Source of the DNA: Pseudomonas sp. UBA4194
GTDB taxonomy: Bacteria; Pseudomonadota; Gammaproteobacteria; Pseudomonadales; Pseudomonadaceae
DNA length: 64,000 bases
Direction of reading: 5' to 3'
NCBI RefSeq assembly: GCF_002379585.1
Contig: NZ_DFUE01000068.1
Location: 18,099 to 82,098, forward strand
Below are positions 7,937-21,401 of the stretch, in pieces (positions within the stretch are counted from its first letter, which is position 1; every line of letters starts with the position of its first letter). The position numbers were made by a program, and so were the translations under genes. Below the pieces are notes generated by a model, which worked only from the letters and a program-made list of their open reading frames with translations, searched no databases and was not told the origin of the DNA.

Positions 7937-9976
7937 CTACTTGATTCGCTGACCCGGCTTGGCGCCGCTGTCGGGGCTCAGCAGGTAGATTTCATCACCG
8001 CCAGGGCCCGCTGCCATGACCATGCCTTCCGACACCCCGAAGCGCATCTTGCGAGGCTTGAGGTTGGCGATCATCATGGTCAGGCGACCTTCCAGGGCTG
8101 CTGGCTCCGGATAGGCACTCTTGATGCCGGAGAACACGTTGCGTTGTTCGTCACCGATGTCCAGGGTCAGGCGCAGCAGCTTGTCGGCACCCTCGACGGC
8201 TTCGGCCTTGAGGATCAGGGCGACACGCAAGTCCACTGCCGCAAACGCATCGAATTCGATCTCGGGCGCCAGCGGCTCCTTGACCAGCTCGCCGTTGCCC
8301 ACGGCAGCCGGAGCCTGTGCAGCGGCAAGGTCTTCCTTCGAAGCGTCGGTCATGGCCTGGACCTTGACCGGGTCGATGCGCGTCATCAACGCCTGGAAAG
8401 GGTTGAGCTGGTGATCGGCCAGCCAGGTGCTGTGGTCGTTCCAGCTCAACGGCTCGACATTGAGGAATTTCTCGGCATCGGCGGCCAGCAGCGGCAACAC
8501 CGGCTTGAGGAATATCACCAGCTGGCGGAACAGATTGATACCGGCGGCACAGACAGCCTGCACTTCGTCCGCCTTGCCTTCCTGCTTGGCCAGTGCCCAT
8601 GGCGCCTTGTCGGCAATCCAGGCATTGGCGCGGTCGGCCAGGGCCATGATCTCGCGCATGGCACGGGCGAAGTCGCGCATCTCATAAGCTTCGGCGATGC
8701 TCGGTGCTGCGCTGAGGAAGGCCTCGGCGAGTTCCGGCGCAGCGTTTTCGGCCACCAGCACGCCGGCATTGCCCTTGTGTACGAAGCCGGCACAGCGGCT
8801 GGCGATGTTGACCACCTTGCCCACCAGGTCGGAGTTGACCTTTTGCACGAAGTCTTCGAGGTTGACGTCGAGGTCGTCCACGCCGCGCCCCAGTTTCGAG
8901 GCGAAGTAGTAACGCAGGTACTCCGGCGCCAGGTGGTCCAGGTACGTGCGGGCCTTGATGAAGGTGCCGCGGGACTTGGACATCTTCTCGCCGTTGACCG
9001 TCAGGAAGCCGTGCACGTTGAGGGCAGTCGGCTTGCGGTAGCCAGCGCCTTCGAGCATGGCAGGCCAGAACAGGGCGTGGAAGTTGATGATGTCCTTGCC
9101 GATGAAGTGGTACAGCTCAGCGGTGGAATCCTTGGCCCAGTAGGCGTCGAAATCCAGCTCCGGACGACGTGCGCACAGGTTTCGGAAACTGGCCATGTAG
9201 CCAATGGGTGCATCCAGCCAGACATAGAAGTACTTGCCGGGCTCACCGGGAATCTCGAAGCCGAAGTACGGTGCGTCGCGGGAGATGTCCCACTCCTGCA
9301 GGCCGGCGTCCAGCCATTCGGCGATCTTGTTCGCCACGGCGTCCTGCAGGGTGCCGCTGCGGGTCCAGGCTTCCAGCATCTGCTGGAAATCCGGCAGCTT
9401 GAAGAAGAAGTGCTGGGAGTCCTTCAGCACCGGCGTGGCGCCGGAAATCGCCGACTTCGGGTCTTTCAGTTCGGTAGGTGCATAGGTTGCCCCGCACTTT
9501 TCGCAGTTGTCACCGTACTGATCGGGCGAGGCACACTTGGGGCAGGTGCCCTTGATGAACCGATCGGCCAGGAACATCTGTTTTTCCGGATCGAAATACT
9601 GGGTCACCGAGCGTTGGGCAATATGCCCCGCATCGCGCAGCTTCAGGTAGATCTCACTGGACAGCTCGCGGTTTTCTTCACTGTGGGTGGAGTGGAAATT
9701 ATCGAAATCCACCAGGAAGTCGGCGAAGTCGGCGCTGTGTTCGGCCTTGACGTTGGCGATCAGATGCTCGGGCGTGATCCCTTCCTTTTCGGCGCGCAGC
9801 ATGATCGCCGAGCCATGGGCGTCGTCTGCACAGACATAGACGCACTGGTTGCCGCGATGCTTCTGAAAGCGCACCCACATATCGGTCTGGATATACTCCA
9901 GCATATGGCCAAGGTGAATGGAACCGTTGGCATAGGGCAGGGCGCTGGTGACGAGAATCTTGCGTGGCTCGGACAT
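7937..9976 (-). CDS. metG: Methionyl-tRNA synthetase
   Basis: Class I aminoacyl-tRNA synthetase of 679 residues that charges tRNA-Met. The HIGH-type motif is HLGHM at residues 21-25, the knuckle zinc ligands are in CPKCASPDQYGDNCEKC, and KMSKS lies near residue 330. The last 110 residues form the tRNA-binding (EMAP/Trbp111-like) domain used for dimerisation (FAAVDLRVALI, VFSGIKSAYPEP). Length is normal. The mrp/apbC gene that often lies divergent from metG in Pseudomonas is not here. Confidence 0.97.
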   Translation of the reverse strand: MSEPRKILVTSALPYANGSIHLGHMLEYIQTDMWVRFQKHRGNQCVYVCADDAHGSAIMLRAEKEGITPEHLIANVKAEHSADFADFLVDFDNFHSTHSEENRELSSEIYLKLRDAGHIAQRSVTQYFDPEKQMFLADRFIKGTCPKCASPDQYGDNCEKCGATYAPTELKDPKSAISGATPVLKDSQHFFFKLPDFQQMLEAWTRSGTLQDAVANKIAEWLDAGLQEWDISRDAPYFGFEIPGEPGKYFYVWLDAPIGYMASFRNLCARRPELDFDAYWAKDSTAELYHFIGKDIINFHALFWPAMLEGAGYRKPTALNVHGFLTVNGEKMSKSRGTFIKARTYLDHLAPEYLRYYFASKLGRGVDDLDVNLEDFVQKVNSDLVGKVVNIASRCAGFVHKGNAGVLVAENAAPELAEAFLSAAPSIAEAYEMRDFARAMREIMALADRANAWIADKAPWALAKQEGKADEVQAVCAAGINLFRQLVIFLKPVLPLLAADAEKFLNVEPLSWNDHSTWLADHQLNPFQALMTRIDPVKVQAMTDASKEDLAAAQAPAAVGNGELVKEPLAPEIEFDAFAAVDLRVALILKAEAVEGADKLLRLTLDIGDEQRNVFSGIKSAYPEPAALEGRLTMMIANLKPRKMRFGVSEGMVMAAGPGGDEIYLLSPDSGAKPGQRIK

Positions 9977-10012
9977 GGGGCTCGGCTACTGGAAGTGAAA
10001 CGAAGACCGCAC

Positions 10013-10041
10013 ACTATAAAGGGGCGAGGGGAATATTTCAC
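10013..10041 (-). promoter_or_regulatory. Candidate sigma-70 promoter of metG
   Basis: On the minus strand GTGAAA (10041-10036) and TATAGT (10018-10013) are separated by 17 bases, about 37 bases ahead of the metG start codon. The -10 box is good and the -35 box matches 4 of 6 positions. Judged by eye only. Confidence 0.4.
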
Positions 10042-10146
10042 CTGTTGCGGGCCTGCCCACTGCCGCGCGTTGGGCTACAAAAGCGACGAAATGTCTCAAG
10101 TCCCGGCATTGTTGGCCGAAACCCCGGCTACAGGAGAACCGAACCC

Positions 10147-10479
10147 ATGATTCCGCCACTGATCCCGCTCAGCGTGGTGCCCGTGACCTCGCAGTTCGAC
10201 CCGGTCAAGCAGGCCCCGGCCATCGCACCGGTGGTGCCGGCCCAGCCGACCGGCAGCGACAGCTCCATCGATCTGCGCCAGCGCGACCCGGACGAAGCGG
10301 CATTGCTGTTGCGCGAAGAGCAGCAGCGCCGGCAACGTCAGCGTCGCGATGGGCATGCCGCTGCGGACGAGCACCTGCCCGTGCCGGGCGATGAGCTCAA
10401 TGCCGACAACACCGTTCCGGTGGCGCCCCTGATCGAAGATGAGCCTCGCCAGGGGCTGTGGGTCGATATCCAGGTCTAG
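10147..10479 (+). CDS. Small proline/arginine-rich protein of unknown function
   Basis: Protein of 110 residues that I do not recognise. The N-terminal 40 residues are rich in Pro, Val and Ala (MIPPLIPLSVVPV). The middle has an Arg/Gln-rich helix (LLLREEQQRRQRQRRDGHAA), and the C-terminus is acidic and ends GLWVDIQV. No signal peptide or membrane helix is seen. ATG 10147 follows AGGAGA by about 9 bases; the frame is open further upstream to 9964, but that part overlaps the metG promoter. Followed 59 bases later by another small gene on the same strand. Confidence 0.65.
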   Translation: MIPPLIPLSVVPVTSQFDPVKQAPAIAPVVPAQPTGSDSSIDLRQRDPDEAALLLREEQQRRQRQRRDGHAAADEHLPVPGDELNADNTVPVAPLIEDEPRQGLWVDIQV

Positions 10480-10538
10480 CCAGGCGTGACGTCCCGTTGC
10501 ATCATTGAGGCTCTTTGTGGCCAGGCCCGAACATCATC

Positions 10539-10697
10539 ATGAGCCGAGACGATAACCTGATCGACTTCGCCAGCGAGCGCGGCAAGCGAATCCATGACAT
10601 CAACGACAAGCGCCTTAACGACATGCGCCAGGCGTTCGAGCAGGCAATGCCATTGGCCAAGGCCAAGAAGAAAGCCCGCAAGCCGAAGAAGCGCTGA
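10539..10697 (+). CDS. Small lysine-tailed protein of unknown function
   Basis: Protein of 52 residues starting MSRDDNLIDFASERGKRIHD and ending in a strongly basic tail (KAKKKARKPKKR). It looks helical and could bind nucleic acid through the tail, but that is inference. ATG 10539 is chosen over an upstream TTG at 10515. No strong ribosome site is visible. It converges with the MaoC-family gene at 10705, leaving only 7 bases between them. Confidence 0.6.
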   Translation: MSRDDNLIDFASERGKRIHDINDKRLNDMRQAFEQAMPLAKAKKKARKPKKR

Positions 10698-10704
10698 CGT
10701 TGCT

Positions 10705-11175
10705 TCAGCCGATGGTGATGGGCGGTGGGCTTACCAGGGTCACGGTCTGTTGCTTGCGCGGCGCCAGAATTTCCGCCTCACCGTCCACGACCAGTTCGTC
10801 GCGCTGGTTGAATACGCGCGTGGCGATGCGCACGCGAAACTTCGGCAGCTTTTCCAGAATCTCCAGGCGTACGGTCAGGGTATCGCCCAATTTGACGGGT
10901 TTCTGGAAGCTCATCTGCTGGCCCAGATAGATAGTGCCAGGGCCGGGCAGTTCGCAGGCCACGGCGGCGCTGATCAGCGCACCACTGAACATGCCGTGGG
11001 CAATACGCTCCTTGAACATGCTGCTGGCAGCGAACTCGGCATCCAGGTGCACCGGGTTGTGATCGCCCGACATGGCCGCGAACAACTGAATGTCGCGCTC
11101 TTCCACGGTCTTGCTGAAACTGGCGGTCTGGCCGATCTCCAGGGCTTCATAGGGGGTGTTGGTGACTTCGGTCAT
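10705..11175 (-). CDS. phaJ4: MaoC-family (R)-specific enoyl-CoA hydratase, PhaJ4-like
   Basis: Hot-dog-fold hydratase of 156 residues. The hydratase-2 motif has Asp38 and His43 in SGDHNPVH, followed by AHGMFSGALIS. PhaJ enzymes convert trans-2-enoyl-CoA from beta-oxidation to (R)-3-hydroxyacyl-CoA for polyhydroxyalkanoate synthesis. The setting (hydratase, lipase-like hydrolase, then divergent fadD2-fadD1) matches the arrangement I recall for phaJ4 in P. putida and for PA3302-PA3299 in P. aeruginosa. It is the second gene of a two-gene minus-strand unit with the hydrolase at 11214. A role in PHA supply is inferred. Confidence 0.85.
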   Translation of the reverse strand: MTEVTNTPYEALEIGQTASFSKTVEERDIQLFAAMSGDHNPVHLDAEFAASSMFKERIAHGMFSGALISAAVACELPGPGTIYLGQQMSFQKPVKLGDTLTVRLEILEKLPKFRVRIATRVFNQRDELVVDGEAEILAPRKQQTVTLVSPPPITIG

Positions 11176-11213
11176 TTTTCTAGGTGTCCTTGGCTGGGCG
11201 GTGGTCCGCCTGG

Positions 11214-12128
11214 CTATTGCGTGTCCAGCCAGGCAATCAGGTCGGCGATTACCTGGTCCCGGTTGATTTCGTTGAACAGTTCGTGGCGCGCGGCGGTGTA
11301 GAGATTCAGTTGCACGTTGCGCTTGCCGCTGCCGCGCAGGGCATCGGCCAGGTGCTTGAGACGCTTTCCCGCACTCACCGGATCACATTGCCCGCCGATG
11401 ATCAGCAGGGGCAGGTCGGCATCGATGCGCGCCAGGTTACGTGGCTGGCTAATGTGCTGCAAACCGCCGAGCAGGTCCAGCCATAGCTGATTGGTGCAGC
11501 GAAAACCACACAGTGGGTCGGCGATATAGCGGTCAACCTGGTGCTCGTCGCGGCTCAGCCAGTCGAAGTTCGTGCGTGTGGGCTTGAACGCGTTGTTGAA
11601 CGTGCCGAAGGACAGCCATTCGATCAATCGGCTTCTGCCCCGCGGGCCCTGACGCAGGCGTTCAGCGGCGGCAATCAGGGCGGCCGCGCGGTACAACCCT
11701 GGTGGTTGGTAGTTGGAGCCGCTGAGGATGGCACCCCTGAGCGGTACGCCCACGGTCGTCAGGTAGGCCTGGGCAATGTAACTGCCCATGCTGTGGCCCA
11801 GCAGGAACAGCGGCGTATCCGGATGCGCGTGCAGGGCGAGAACCGCCAGTGCATCGATGTCGCCCACCACCTTGGCCCAGCCGTCGTGAGCCGCGAACAG
11901 CCCCAGGTCGTCGGGGCCGGCGCTGAGGCCATGACCGCGCTGGTCATGTCCATACAAGGCCATGCCTGCCGCTGTCAGTGCCTCGCCCAGATGCCCGTAG
12001 CGGCCGGCATGGTCGGCCATCCCGTGGCTGAGCAGAATCACCGCTCGGGGTGGCGCGTCGGGCAGCCAGCGATGCACCTGGAGGGTACAGTCAGGTTCTC
12101 GGTGCAGGGGCAAGACGTCGTGCGGCAT
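11214..12128 (-). CDS. Alpha/beta hydrolase, monoacylglycerol lipase / lysophospholipase type
   Basis: Serine hydrolase of 304 residues of the Hydrolase_4 type. The nucleophile is Ser in GHSMGS, the acid is probably Asp in GGQCDPVS, and the base His is in ARHELFNE near the C-terminus. SHGMADHAGRYGHL supplies the oxyanion region, and GHDQRGHGLS is typical of monoglyceride lipases. No signal peptide, so cytoplasmic. It is upstream of phaJ4 (38 bases) and divergent from fadD2, which suggests it releases fatty acids that FadD2/FadD1 then activate. Confidence 0.88.
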   Translation of the reverse strand: MPHDVLPLHREPDCTLQVHRWLPDAPPRAVILLSHGMADHAGRYGHLGEALTAAGMALYGHDQRGHGLSAGPDDLGLFAAHDGWAKVVGDIDALAVLALHAHPDTPLFLLGHSMGSYIAQAYLTTVGVPLRGAILSGSNYQPPGLYRAAALIAAAERLRQGPRGRSRLIEWLSFGTFNNAFKPTRTNFDWLSRDEHQVDRYIADPLCGFRCTNQLWLDLLGGLQHISQPRNLARIDADLPLLIIGGQCDPVSAGKRLKHLADALRGSGKRNVQLNLYTAARHELFNEINRDQVIADLIAWLDTQ

Positions 12129-12322
12129 GGCGATTCCTGTCGGTGCCGGTGGGCTGGCTCAGTGTAGAGCGCAGACGCTGATCGCGGGAGCATCAGCAAA
12201 TAGATTCATGATGTTAATGGAACCCTCTTGCGCATTTTCCCCCGCTGCAGCAACTGCTAACGTCTGTAGCCTACCGCCCGGGCTCGATTCGGCGCGCGTC
12301 TGCAATCAGAGGAATAACAATA

Positions 12323-14011
12323 ATGGAACCTGATTTCTGGAATGACAAACGCCCCGTTGGCGTCCCGGCACAACTGCCCGCGGACGAGTTCGCTTCGGTG
12401 GTCGACGTGTTCGATCGCTCCTGCCTGCGATTCGCCGACCGCCCGGCCTACAGCAATATGGGGGTGACGCTTACCTACGCCCAGCTCGACCAGTACTGCT
12501 CGGCATTCGCCAGTTGGCTGCAGACGCACACCACCCTGGTGCCCGGTGACCGTATCGCCGTGCAGATGCCCAACGTTCTGCAGTATCCGATCGCTGTGTT
12601 CGGTGCCTTGCGTGCAGGCCTGGTGGTGGTCAATACCAACCCGCTGTACACCACGCGGGAGATGCGTCACCAGTTCAAGGATTGCGGAGCGCGGGCCCTG
12701 GTGTACCTCAACCTGTTCGGCAAGAAAGTCGAAGAGGTGCTGCCCGACACCGGCCTTGAGTACCTCATCGAAGCGAAGATGGGCGATCTGATGCCCAGCG
12801 CCAAGGGCTGGCTGGTCAACACGATGGTCAGCAAGGTAAAGAAGATGGTGCCCGACTATCGCTTGCCTCAGGCCGTGTCGTTCAAGGCTGTGTTGCGCGA
12901 GGGTGCTCAGGTACGGCGCACGCCGGTGGCGCTGGGCCTGGAGGATATCGCCGTGCTGCAGTACACCGGCGGTACCACCGGGCTGGCCAAGGGAGCGATG
13001 CTCACTCACGGCAATCTGGTGGCCAACATGCAGCAGGTGCAGGCGTGCTTTTGCCAGCTGGACGACACCGGTGCGGTGATGCTCAACGAGGGCCGCGAGG
13101 TCATGATCGCGCCGCTGCCGCTCTACCACGTGTACGCGTTCACCGCCAATTGCATGTGCATGATGGTGACCGGCAACCACAACGTGCTGATCACCAACCC
13201 GAGGGACATCGCCGGCTTCATCAAGGAGCTGAAGAAATGGCCATTTTCCGCGCTGCTGGGCCTCAATACCCTGTTCGTGGCACTGATGGAACACCCCGAA
13301 TTCCGCTCGCTGGATTTCTCCCATCTCAAGGTCACCAACTCCGGCGGGACGGCGTTGGTGACCGCTACTGCCGAGCGTTGGGAGCAGATGACCGGCTGCC
13401 GCATCGTCGAGGGCTACGGCCTGACCGAAACCTCTCCGGTAGCCTGCACCAACCCGTACGGCAGCCAGGCGCGCCTGGGCACGGTGGGCATTCCGGTGGT
13501 GGGTACGGCCCTGAAGGTGATCGACGAGCAGGGGCAGGAACTTGAGCTGGGCGAGCGCGGCGAGCTGTGCATCAAGGGCCCGCAAGTCATGAAAGGCTAC
13601 TGGAACGCTCCCGAGGCGACCGCAGAGGCACTGGATTCCCAAGGCTGGTTGAAAACCGGCGACATTGCGGTCATCGATCCGGACGGCTTCGTGCGGATCG
13701 TCGATCGCAAGAAAGACCTGATCATCGTTTCCGGTTTCAATGTCTATCCCAACGAAATCGAAGACGTCGTCATGGCTCATGCCAAGGTCGCCAACTGCGC
13801 AGCCATCGGTGTGGCAGACGAACGCGCCGGCGAAGCGGTGAAGCTGTTCGTGGTGCCCCGCGATCCGAGCCTGACGGTGGGTGAGTTGCAGGCCTATTGC
13901 CGGGCGAATTTCACCGGCTACAAGGTGCCGCGCGAGATCGTGCTGCGCGAGTCTCTGCCCATGACCCCAGTGGGCAAGATACTTCGCCGGGAGCTGCGAG
14001 ATACGGCTTGA
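12323..14011 (+). CDS. fadD2: Long-chain fatty acid-CoA ligase, FadD2-like
   Basis: ANL-superfamily acyl-CoA synthetase of 562 residues that activates free fatty acids with ATP and CoA. The AMP-binding P-loop motif YTGGTTGLAKGA is near residue 213. GYGLTETSP follows at about 367, and the FACS signature includes GWLKTGDIAVIDPDG. The start has AGAGGA 9 bases upstream. It lies first of two tandem paralogs, next to the lipase gene, as PA3300 (fadD2) does in P. aeruginosa; the numbering rests on that order. Likely under PsrA-type or fatty-acid control, not proven here. Confidence 0.9.
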   Translation: MEPDFWNDKRPVGVPAQLPADEFASVVDVFDRSCLRFADRPAYSNMGVTLTYAQLDQYCSAFASWLQTHTTLVPGDRIAVQMPNVLQYPIAVFGALRAGLVVVNTNPLYTTREMRHQFKDCGARALVYLNLFGKKVEEVLPDTGLEYLIEAKMGDLMPSAKGWLVNTMVSKVKKMVPDYRLPQAVSFKAVLREGAQVRRTPVALGLEDIAVLQYTGGTTGLAKGAMLTHGNLVANMQQVQACFCQLDDTGAVMLNEGREVMIAPLPLYHVYAFTANCMCMMVTGNHNVLITNPRDIAGFIKELKKWPFSALLGLNTLFVALMEHPEFRSLDFSHLKVTNSGGTALVTATAERWEQMTGCRIVEGYGLTETSPVACTNPYGSQARLGTVGIPVVGTALKVIDEQGQELELGERGELCIKGPQVMKGYWNAPEATAEALDSQGWLKTGDIAVIDPDGFVRIVDRKKDLIIVSGFNVYPNEIEDVVMAHAKVANCAAIGVADERAGEAVKLFVVPRDPSLTVGELQAYCRANFTGYKVPREIVLRESLPMTPVGKILRRELRDTA

Positions 14012-14047
14012 GAAGCGCTGTACAGAGCCTTTTAGTGCAAACACTCT

Positions 14048-14079
14048 ATTATGACTGGGTGGGGCGGCCCAGTCATAAT
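14048..14079. promoter_or_regulatory. Perfect 12-base inverted repeat between fadD2 and fadD1
   Basis: ATTATGACTGGG (14048-14059) and CCCAGTCATAAT (14068-14079) are exact reverse complements around TGGGGCGG. No T-run follows, so it is not a standard terminator. It may be an operator for fadD1 or an RNA hairpin stabilising the fadD2 transcript. The rest of 14012-14245 holds no gene. Confidence 0.6.
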
Positions 14080-14245
14080 CGTTACCAAGACCCCTCTCGG
14101 AGCCTCTAGTCGCCCCTTTCCAAAGCTGCTACTCTCGGCGCGCTTTTCAACATTTCGGCGCGCAATACCCGCCGCGATGACATATCAATAATAATCGCAT
14201 TCCAATGCGGTGAAGATTTCGCTGGCGCTGGAGGAGTGGGCTTCC

Positions 14246-15943
14246 ATGATCGAAAATTTCTGGAAGGATAAGTATCCAGCTGGCGTAGCGGCGGATATCG
14301 ATCCAGATGAATATCCGAATATCCAGGCCGTACTGAAGCAGTCGTGCCAGCGATTCGCCGACAAGCCGGCGTTCACCAACCTGGGCAAGACCCTCACCTA
14401 CGGTGAGCTGTACGAGTTGTCCGGCGCCTTCGCCGCGTATCTTCAGCAGCACACCGATCTGGTGCCAGGCGATCGTATCGCTGTCCAGCTGCCCAACGTG
14501 CTGCAATACCCCGTCGCAGTTTTCGGCGCCATTCGCGCCGGCTTCATCGTGGTCAACACCAACCCGCTGTACACCGCGCGGGAGATGGAGCACCAGTTCA
14601 AGGACTCCGGGGCCAAGGCCCTGGTGTGCCTGGCCAACATGGCGCACCTGGCCGAGAAGGTGGTGCCCAAGACCAGCGTCAAGCATGTCATCGTCACCGA
14701 GGTGGCGGATCTGCTGCCACCGCTCAAGCGGCTGCTGGTCAACAGCGTCATCAAGTACGTGAAGAAAATGGTCCCGGCCTACCATTTGCCCCGCGCCATC
14801 AGGTTCAACGATGTGCTGGCCCAGGGGCAGGGCAAGCCGGTGCGCGAGGCCAACCCGGCCAGTTCCGAAGTGGCCGTGCTGCAATACACCGGCGGCACCA
14901 CCGGGGTGGCCAAGGGCGCGATGCTGACCCACCGCAACCTGGTGGCCAACATGCTGCAGTGCAAGGCGCTGATGGGGTCCAACCTCAACGAGGGTTGCGA
15001 GATCCTCATCACGCCGCTGCCGCTGTACCACATCTATGCCTTCACCTTTCATTGCATGGCAATGATGCTGATCGGCAACCACAACATCCTCATCAGCAAC
15101 CCCCGCGACCTGCCGGCGATGGTCAAAGAGTTGTCGAAATGGAAATTCAGCGGCTTCGTCGGCCTCAATACGCTATTCGTGGCGCTGTGCAACAACGAAG
15201 GCTTCCGCAAGCTGGATTTCTCGGCGTTGAAAGTGACCCTGTCCGGCGGTATGGCCCTGCAGTTGGCGGCCGCCGAACGCTGGAAAGCGATTACCGGCTG
15301 CGCCATCTGCGAAGGCTATGGCATGACCGAAACCAGCCCGGTAGCGTCGGTCAATCCGAACCAGAACATCCAGATCGGTACCATCGGCATTCCCGTGCCG
15401 TCGACAGTGGCCAAGATCACCAACGACGCTGGAGAGGAATTGCCGCTGGGTGAGATCGGCGAGCTGTGCATCAAAGGCCCGCAAGTGATGAAGGGCTACT
15501 GGCAGCGCCAGGACGCTACCGCGGAAATCCTCGATGCCGAGGGCTGGTTGAAGACAGGCGACATCGCCCTGATTCAGCCCGACGGCTACATGCGCATCGT
15601 CGACCGCAAGAAAGACATGATCCTGGTGTCCGGTTTCAACGTGTACCCCAACGAGCTTGAAGACGTACTGGCCACGTTGCCCGGGGTGCTGCAATGCGCC
15701 GCCATCGGTATTCCCGACGATAAATCCGGTGAGTCCATCAAGATCTTCATCGTTGCCAAGCCGGGTGTGACGCTGACCAAGGAGCAGGTCATGGAGCACA
15801 TGCGCGCCAACGTCACCGCCTACAAGGTCCCACGCACGGTGGAGTTTCGCGACGCGTTGCCTACCACCAATGTGGGCAAGATCCTGCGGCGGGAATTGCG
15901 TGACGAGGAACTCAAGAAACTGGGTTTGAAAAAGACCGCTTGA
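14246..15943 (+). CDS. fadD1: Long-chain fatty acid-CoA ligase, FadD1-like
   Basis: Second acyl-CoA synthetase, 565 residues, clearly paralogous to the preceding gene: MIENFWKDKYPAGV against MEPDFWNDKRPVGV, and the same YTGGTTGVAKGA and GYGMTETSP motifs. The true start is ATG 14246 with GGAGGAG about 9 bases upstream; the open frame begins at 14210. In P. aeruginosa FadD1 prefers longer chains than FadD2, but specificity cannot be read from this sequence. A gap of 234 bases with a 12-base palindrome separates it from fadD2, so it may have its own promoter. Confidence 0.92.
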   Translation: MIENFWKDKYPAGVAADIDPDEYPNIQAVLKQSCQRFADKPAFTNLGKTLTYGELYELSGAFAAYLQQHTDLVPGDRIAVQLPNVLQYPVAVFGAIRAGFIVVNTNPLYTAREMEHQFKDSGAKALVCLANMAHLAEKVVPKTSVKHVIVTEVADLLPPLKRLLVNSVIKYVKKMVPAYHLPRAIRFNDVLAQGQGKPVREANPASSEVAVLQYTGGTTGVAKGAMLTHRNLVANMLQCKALMGSNLNEGCEILITPLPLYHIYAFTFHCMAMMLIGNHNILISNPRDLPAMVKELSKWKFSGFVGLNTLFVALCNNEGFRKLDFSALKVTLSGGMALQLAAAERWKAITGCAICEGYGMTETSPVASVNPNQNIQIGTIGIPVPSTVAKITNDAGEELPLGEIGELCIKGPQVMKGYWQRQDATAEILDAEGWLKTGDIALIQPDGYMRIVDRKKDMILVSGFNVYPNELEDVLATLPGVLQCAAIGIPDDKSGESIKIFIVAKPGVTLTKEQVMEHMRANVTAYKVPRTVEFRDALPTTNVGKILRRELRDEELKKLGLKKTA

Positions 15944-16045
15944 GTGTTCGCGGTGCTCGCTCACCCGCTGGCGCGAGGCCGCCGGTTGTTGGAAGCACGC
16001 CTACACGGGGTGCCGTTTGTGACTCGCCGTCCTTGTTCTTAGCAT

Positions 16046-16079
16046 GTGATCAACGCGGCACACGCCGTTTAACGATCAC
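16046..16079. promoter_or_regulatory. Imperfect palindrome upstream of the S58 peptidase
   Basis: GTGATC (16046-16051) and GATCAC (16074-16079) frame a second complementary pair, CGGC / GCCG, in the centre. It ends 23 bases before the peptidase start and could be an operator or a 5' hairpin. Confidence 0.35.
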
Positions 16080-16102
16080 GCACTTCGAACAAGGATTTTT
16101 TT

Positions 16103-17206
16103 ATGCGCGCACGTGAACTTGGCATTACTTTGGGGCTTGGCACTCCGGGCCCATTGAATGCAATTACCGATGTGGACGGCGTTCGCGTCGGACACGCCAC
16201 CTTGATCGCCGAAGGCGAATCCGGTCAGATCAGAACCGGAGTCAGCATCGTCCAGCCTCGCGATGAGCACGCCCGCTTGCAGCCCTGTTTTGCCGGCTGT
16301 CACGTACTCAACGGCAATGGCGATGCCACCGGCCTCGAGTGGATTCGAGAGAACGGCATGCTGACGACCCCGATTGGCATCACTAACACGCACAGCGTGG
16401 GGGTAGTGCGAGACACATTGATTGCTTTGGAGCGAGAGCAATTGGCAACTGACGCGCCGTACTGGTGCATGCCGGTCGTCATGGAAACCTTCGACGGCAG
16501 ACTCAATGACATCTGGGGCCAGTATGTCAATGCACAAATGGTGCGCGACGCGGTAGAAGACGCCAGATCCGGCGAAGTGGCCGAAGGTGCAGTGGGTGGC
16601 GGAACGGGCATGATCTGCCATGAATTCAAAGGCGGGATCGGTACGTCGTCGCGAGTGGTCGCCGAAACAAGCGGTGGCTGGACCGTGGGGGCGCTGGTCC
16701 AGGCCAATCATGGCAAGCGACAGAATCTGCGGGTGGATGGCTATCCTGTGGGTCGCGAGCTGATGCATATTGGATCGCCATTCGCAGCTGGCGGCACGCC
16801 TGGCATGGGGTCTATCGTGGTCATCCTGGCTACCGATGCGCCGCTCCTGCCACATCAATGCCAGCGGTTGGCTCAGCGGGCATCGCTGGGGATCGCCCGG
16901 ACGGGCGGTGGAACGGAAGATTCCAGCGGCGACATCTTCCTGGCGTTCTCCACGGCCAACAGAGACCTGCCCGTCGCTGACTATGCACGGGAAGACGGGG
17001 CTCTGACCGTGCCTCTGAGCATGGTCAACAACGACCATATTTCTGCCCTGTTCGAGGCCGCCGGCGAAGCGGTCGAGGAAGCAATCATCAATGCCTTGCT
17101 TGCTGGCGAAGATATGGATACCGAAGACGGCGTGACCGTCCACGGCCTGGACGGCAATACCCTGATCGATGCTCTGCAGGCCGTGGGCTGGAACCCTGCC
17201 GAGTAA
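16103..17206 (+). CDS. P1 (S58) family peptidase, DmpA-like aminopeptidase
   Basis: Protein of 367 residues of the DmpA/BapA family, N-terminal-nucleophile hydrolases that cleave themselves before a Ser to give two subunits. The expected cleavage site is Gly236-Ser237 in GGTPGMGSIVVILATDAP, with Ser237 as the new N-terminal nucleophile. N-terminal LGTPGPLNAITDVDGVRVGH is the family start, and EGAVGGGTGM lies near residue 165. Known members release N-terminal amino acids or cleave beta-peptides; the substrate here is unknown. AAGGA precedes the ATG by 7 bases. No signal peptide. It stands alone between fadD1 and hrpA. Confidence 0.9.
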   Translation: MRARELGITLGLGTPGPLNAITDVDGVRVGHATLIAEGESGQIRTGVSIVQPRDEHARLQPCFAGCHVLNGNGDATGLEWIRENGMLTTPIGITNTHSVGVVRDTLIALEREQLATDAPYWCMPVVMETFDGRLNDIWGQYVNAQMVRDAVEDARSGEVAEGAVGGGTGMICHEFKGGIGTSSRVVAETSGGWTVGALVQANHGKRQNLRVDGYPVGRELMHIGSPFAAGGTPGMGSIVVILATDAPLLPHQCQRLAQRASLGIARTGGGTEDSSGDIFLAFSTANRDLPVADYAREDGALTVPLSMVNNDHISALFEAAGEAVEEAIINALLAGEDMDTEDGVTVHGLDGNTLIDALQAVGWNPAE

Positions 17207-17343
17207 GCCAGATCGACGCGCAGGAACTGGCCAGCCAGTCCCTGCGCGTCACGCCGGTTCTGACACAAGGCGCTGCGCGCGCAAATCTGCGACAATCTCC
17301 GGCAATATCCCCGCCGTAGCCAAAGAAGATCTCTGCGTACCCG

Positions 17344-21255
<3,912 letters not shown>

Positions 21256-21401
21256 CGGGTATCCAACCCGGGTTTGCGGGAAGTGATTCCCCTTGCCCCA
21301 GGCCTCCCTCCACTGCAGATCCCAAGACCCCCAAACATCGGCAAATATGGCACACTTTGCCCGTATCTGAATGAGTTGCCCCTAACAATAGAGGAACGAC
21401 C

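Noticed and set aside
7922..10150. 742-codon open frame on the plus strand
   Set aside because: It runs antisense to metG across its whole length. Its composition is that of a GC-rich shadow frame and metG has full motif support.
12257..14044. 595-codon frame antisense to fadD2
   Set aside because: Shadow of the acyl-CoA ligase coding frame, with no start signal or domain.
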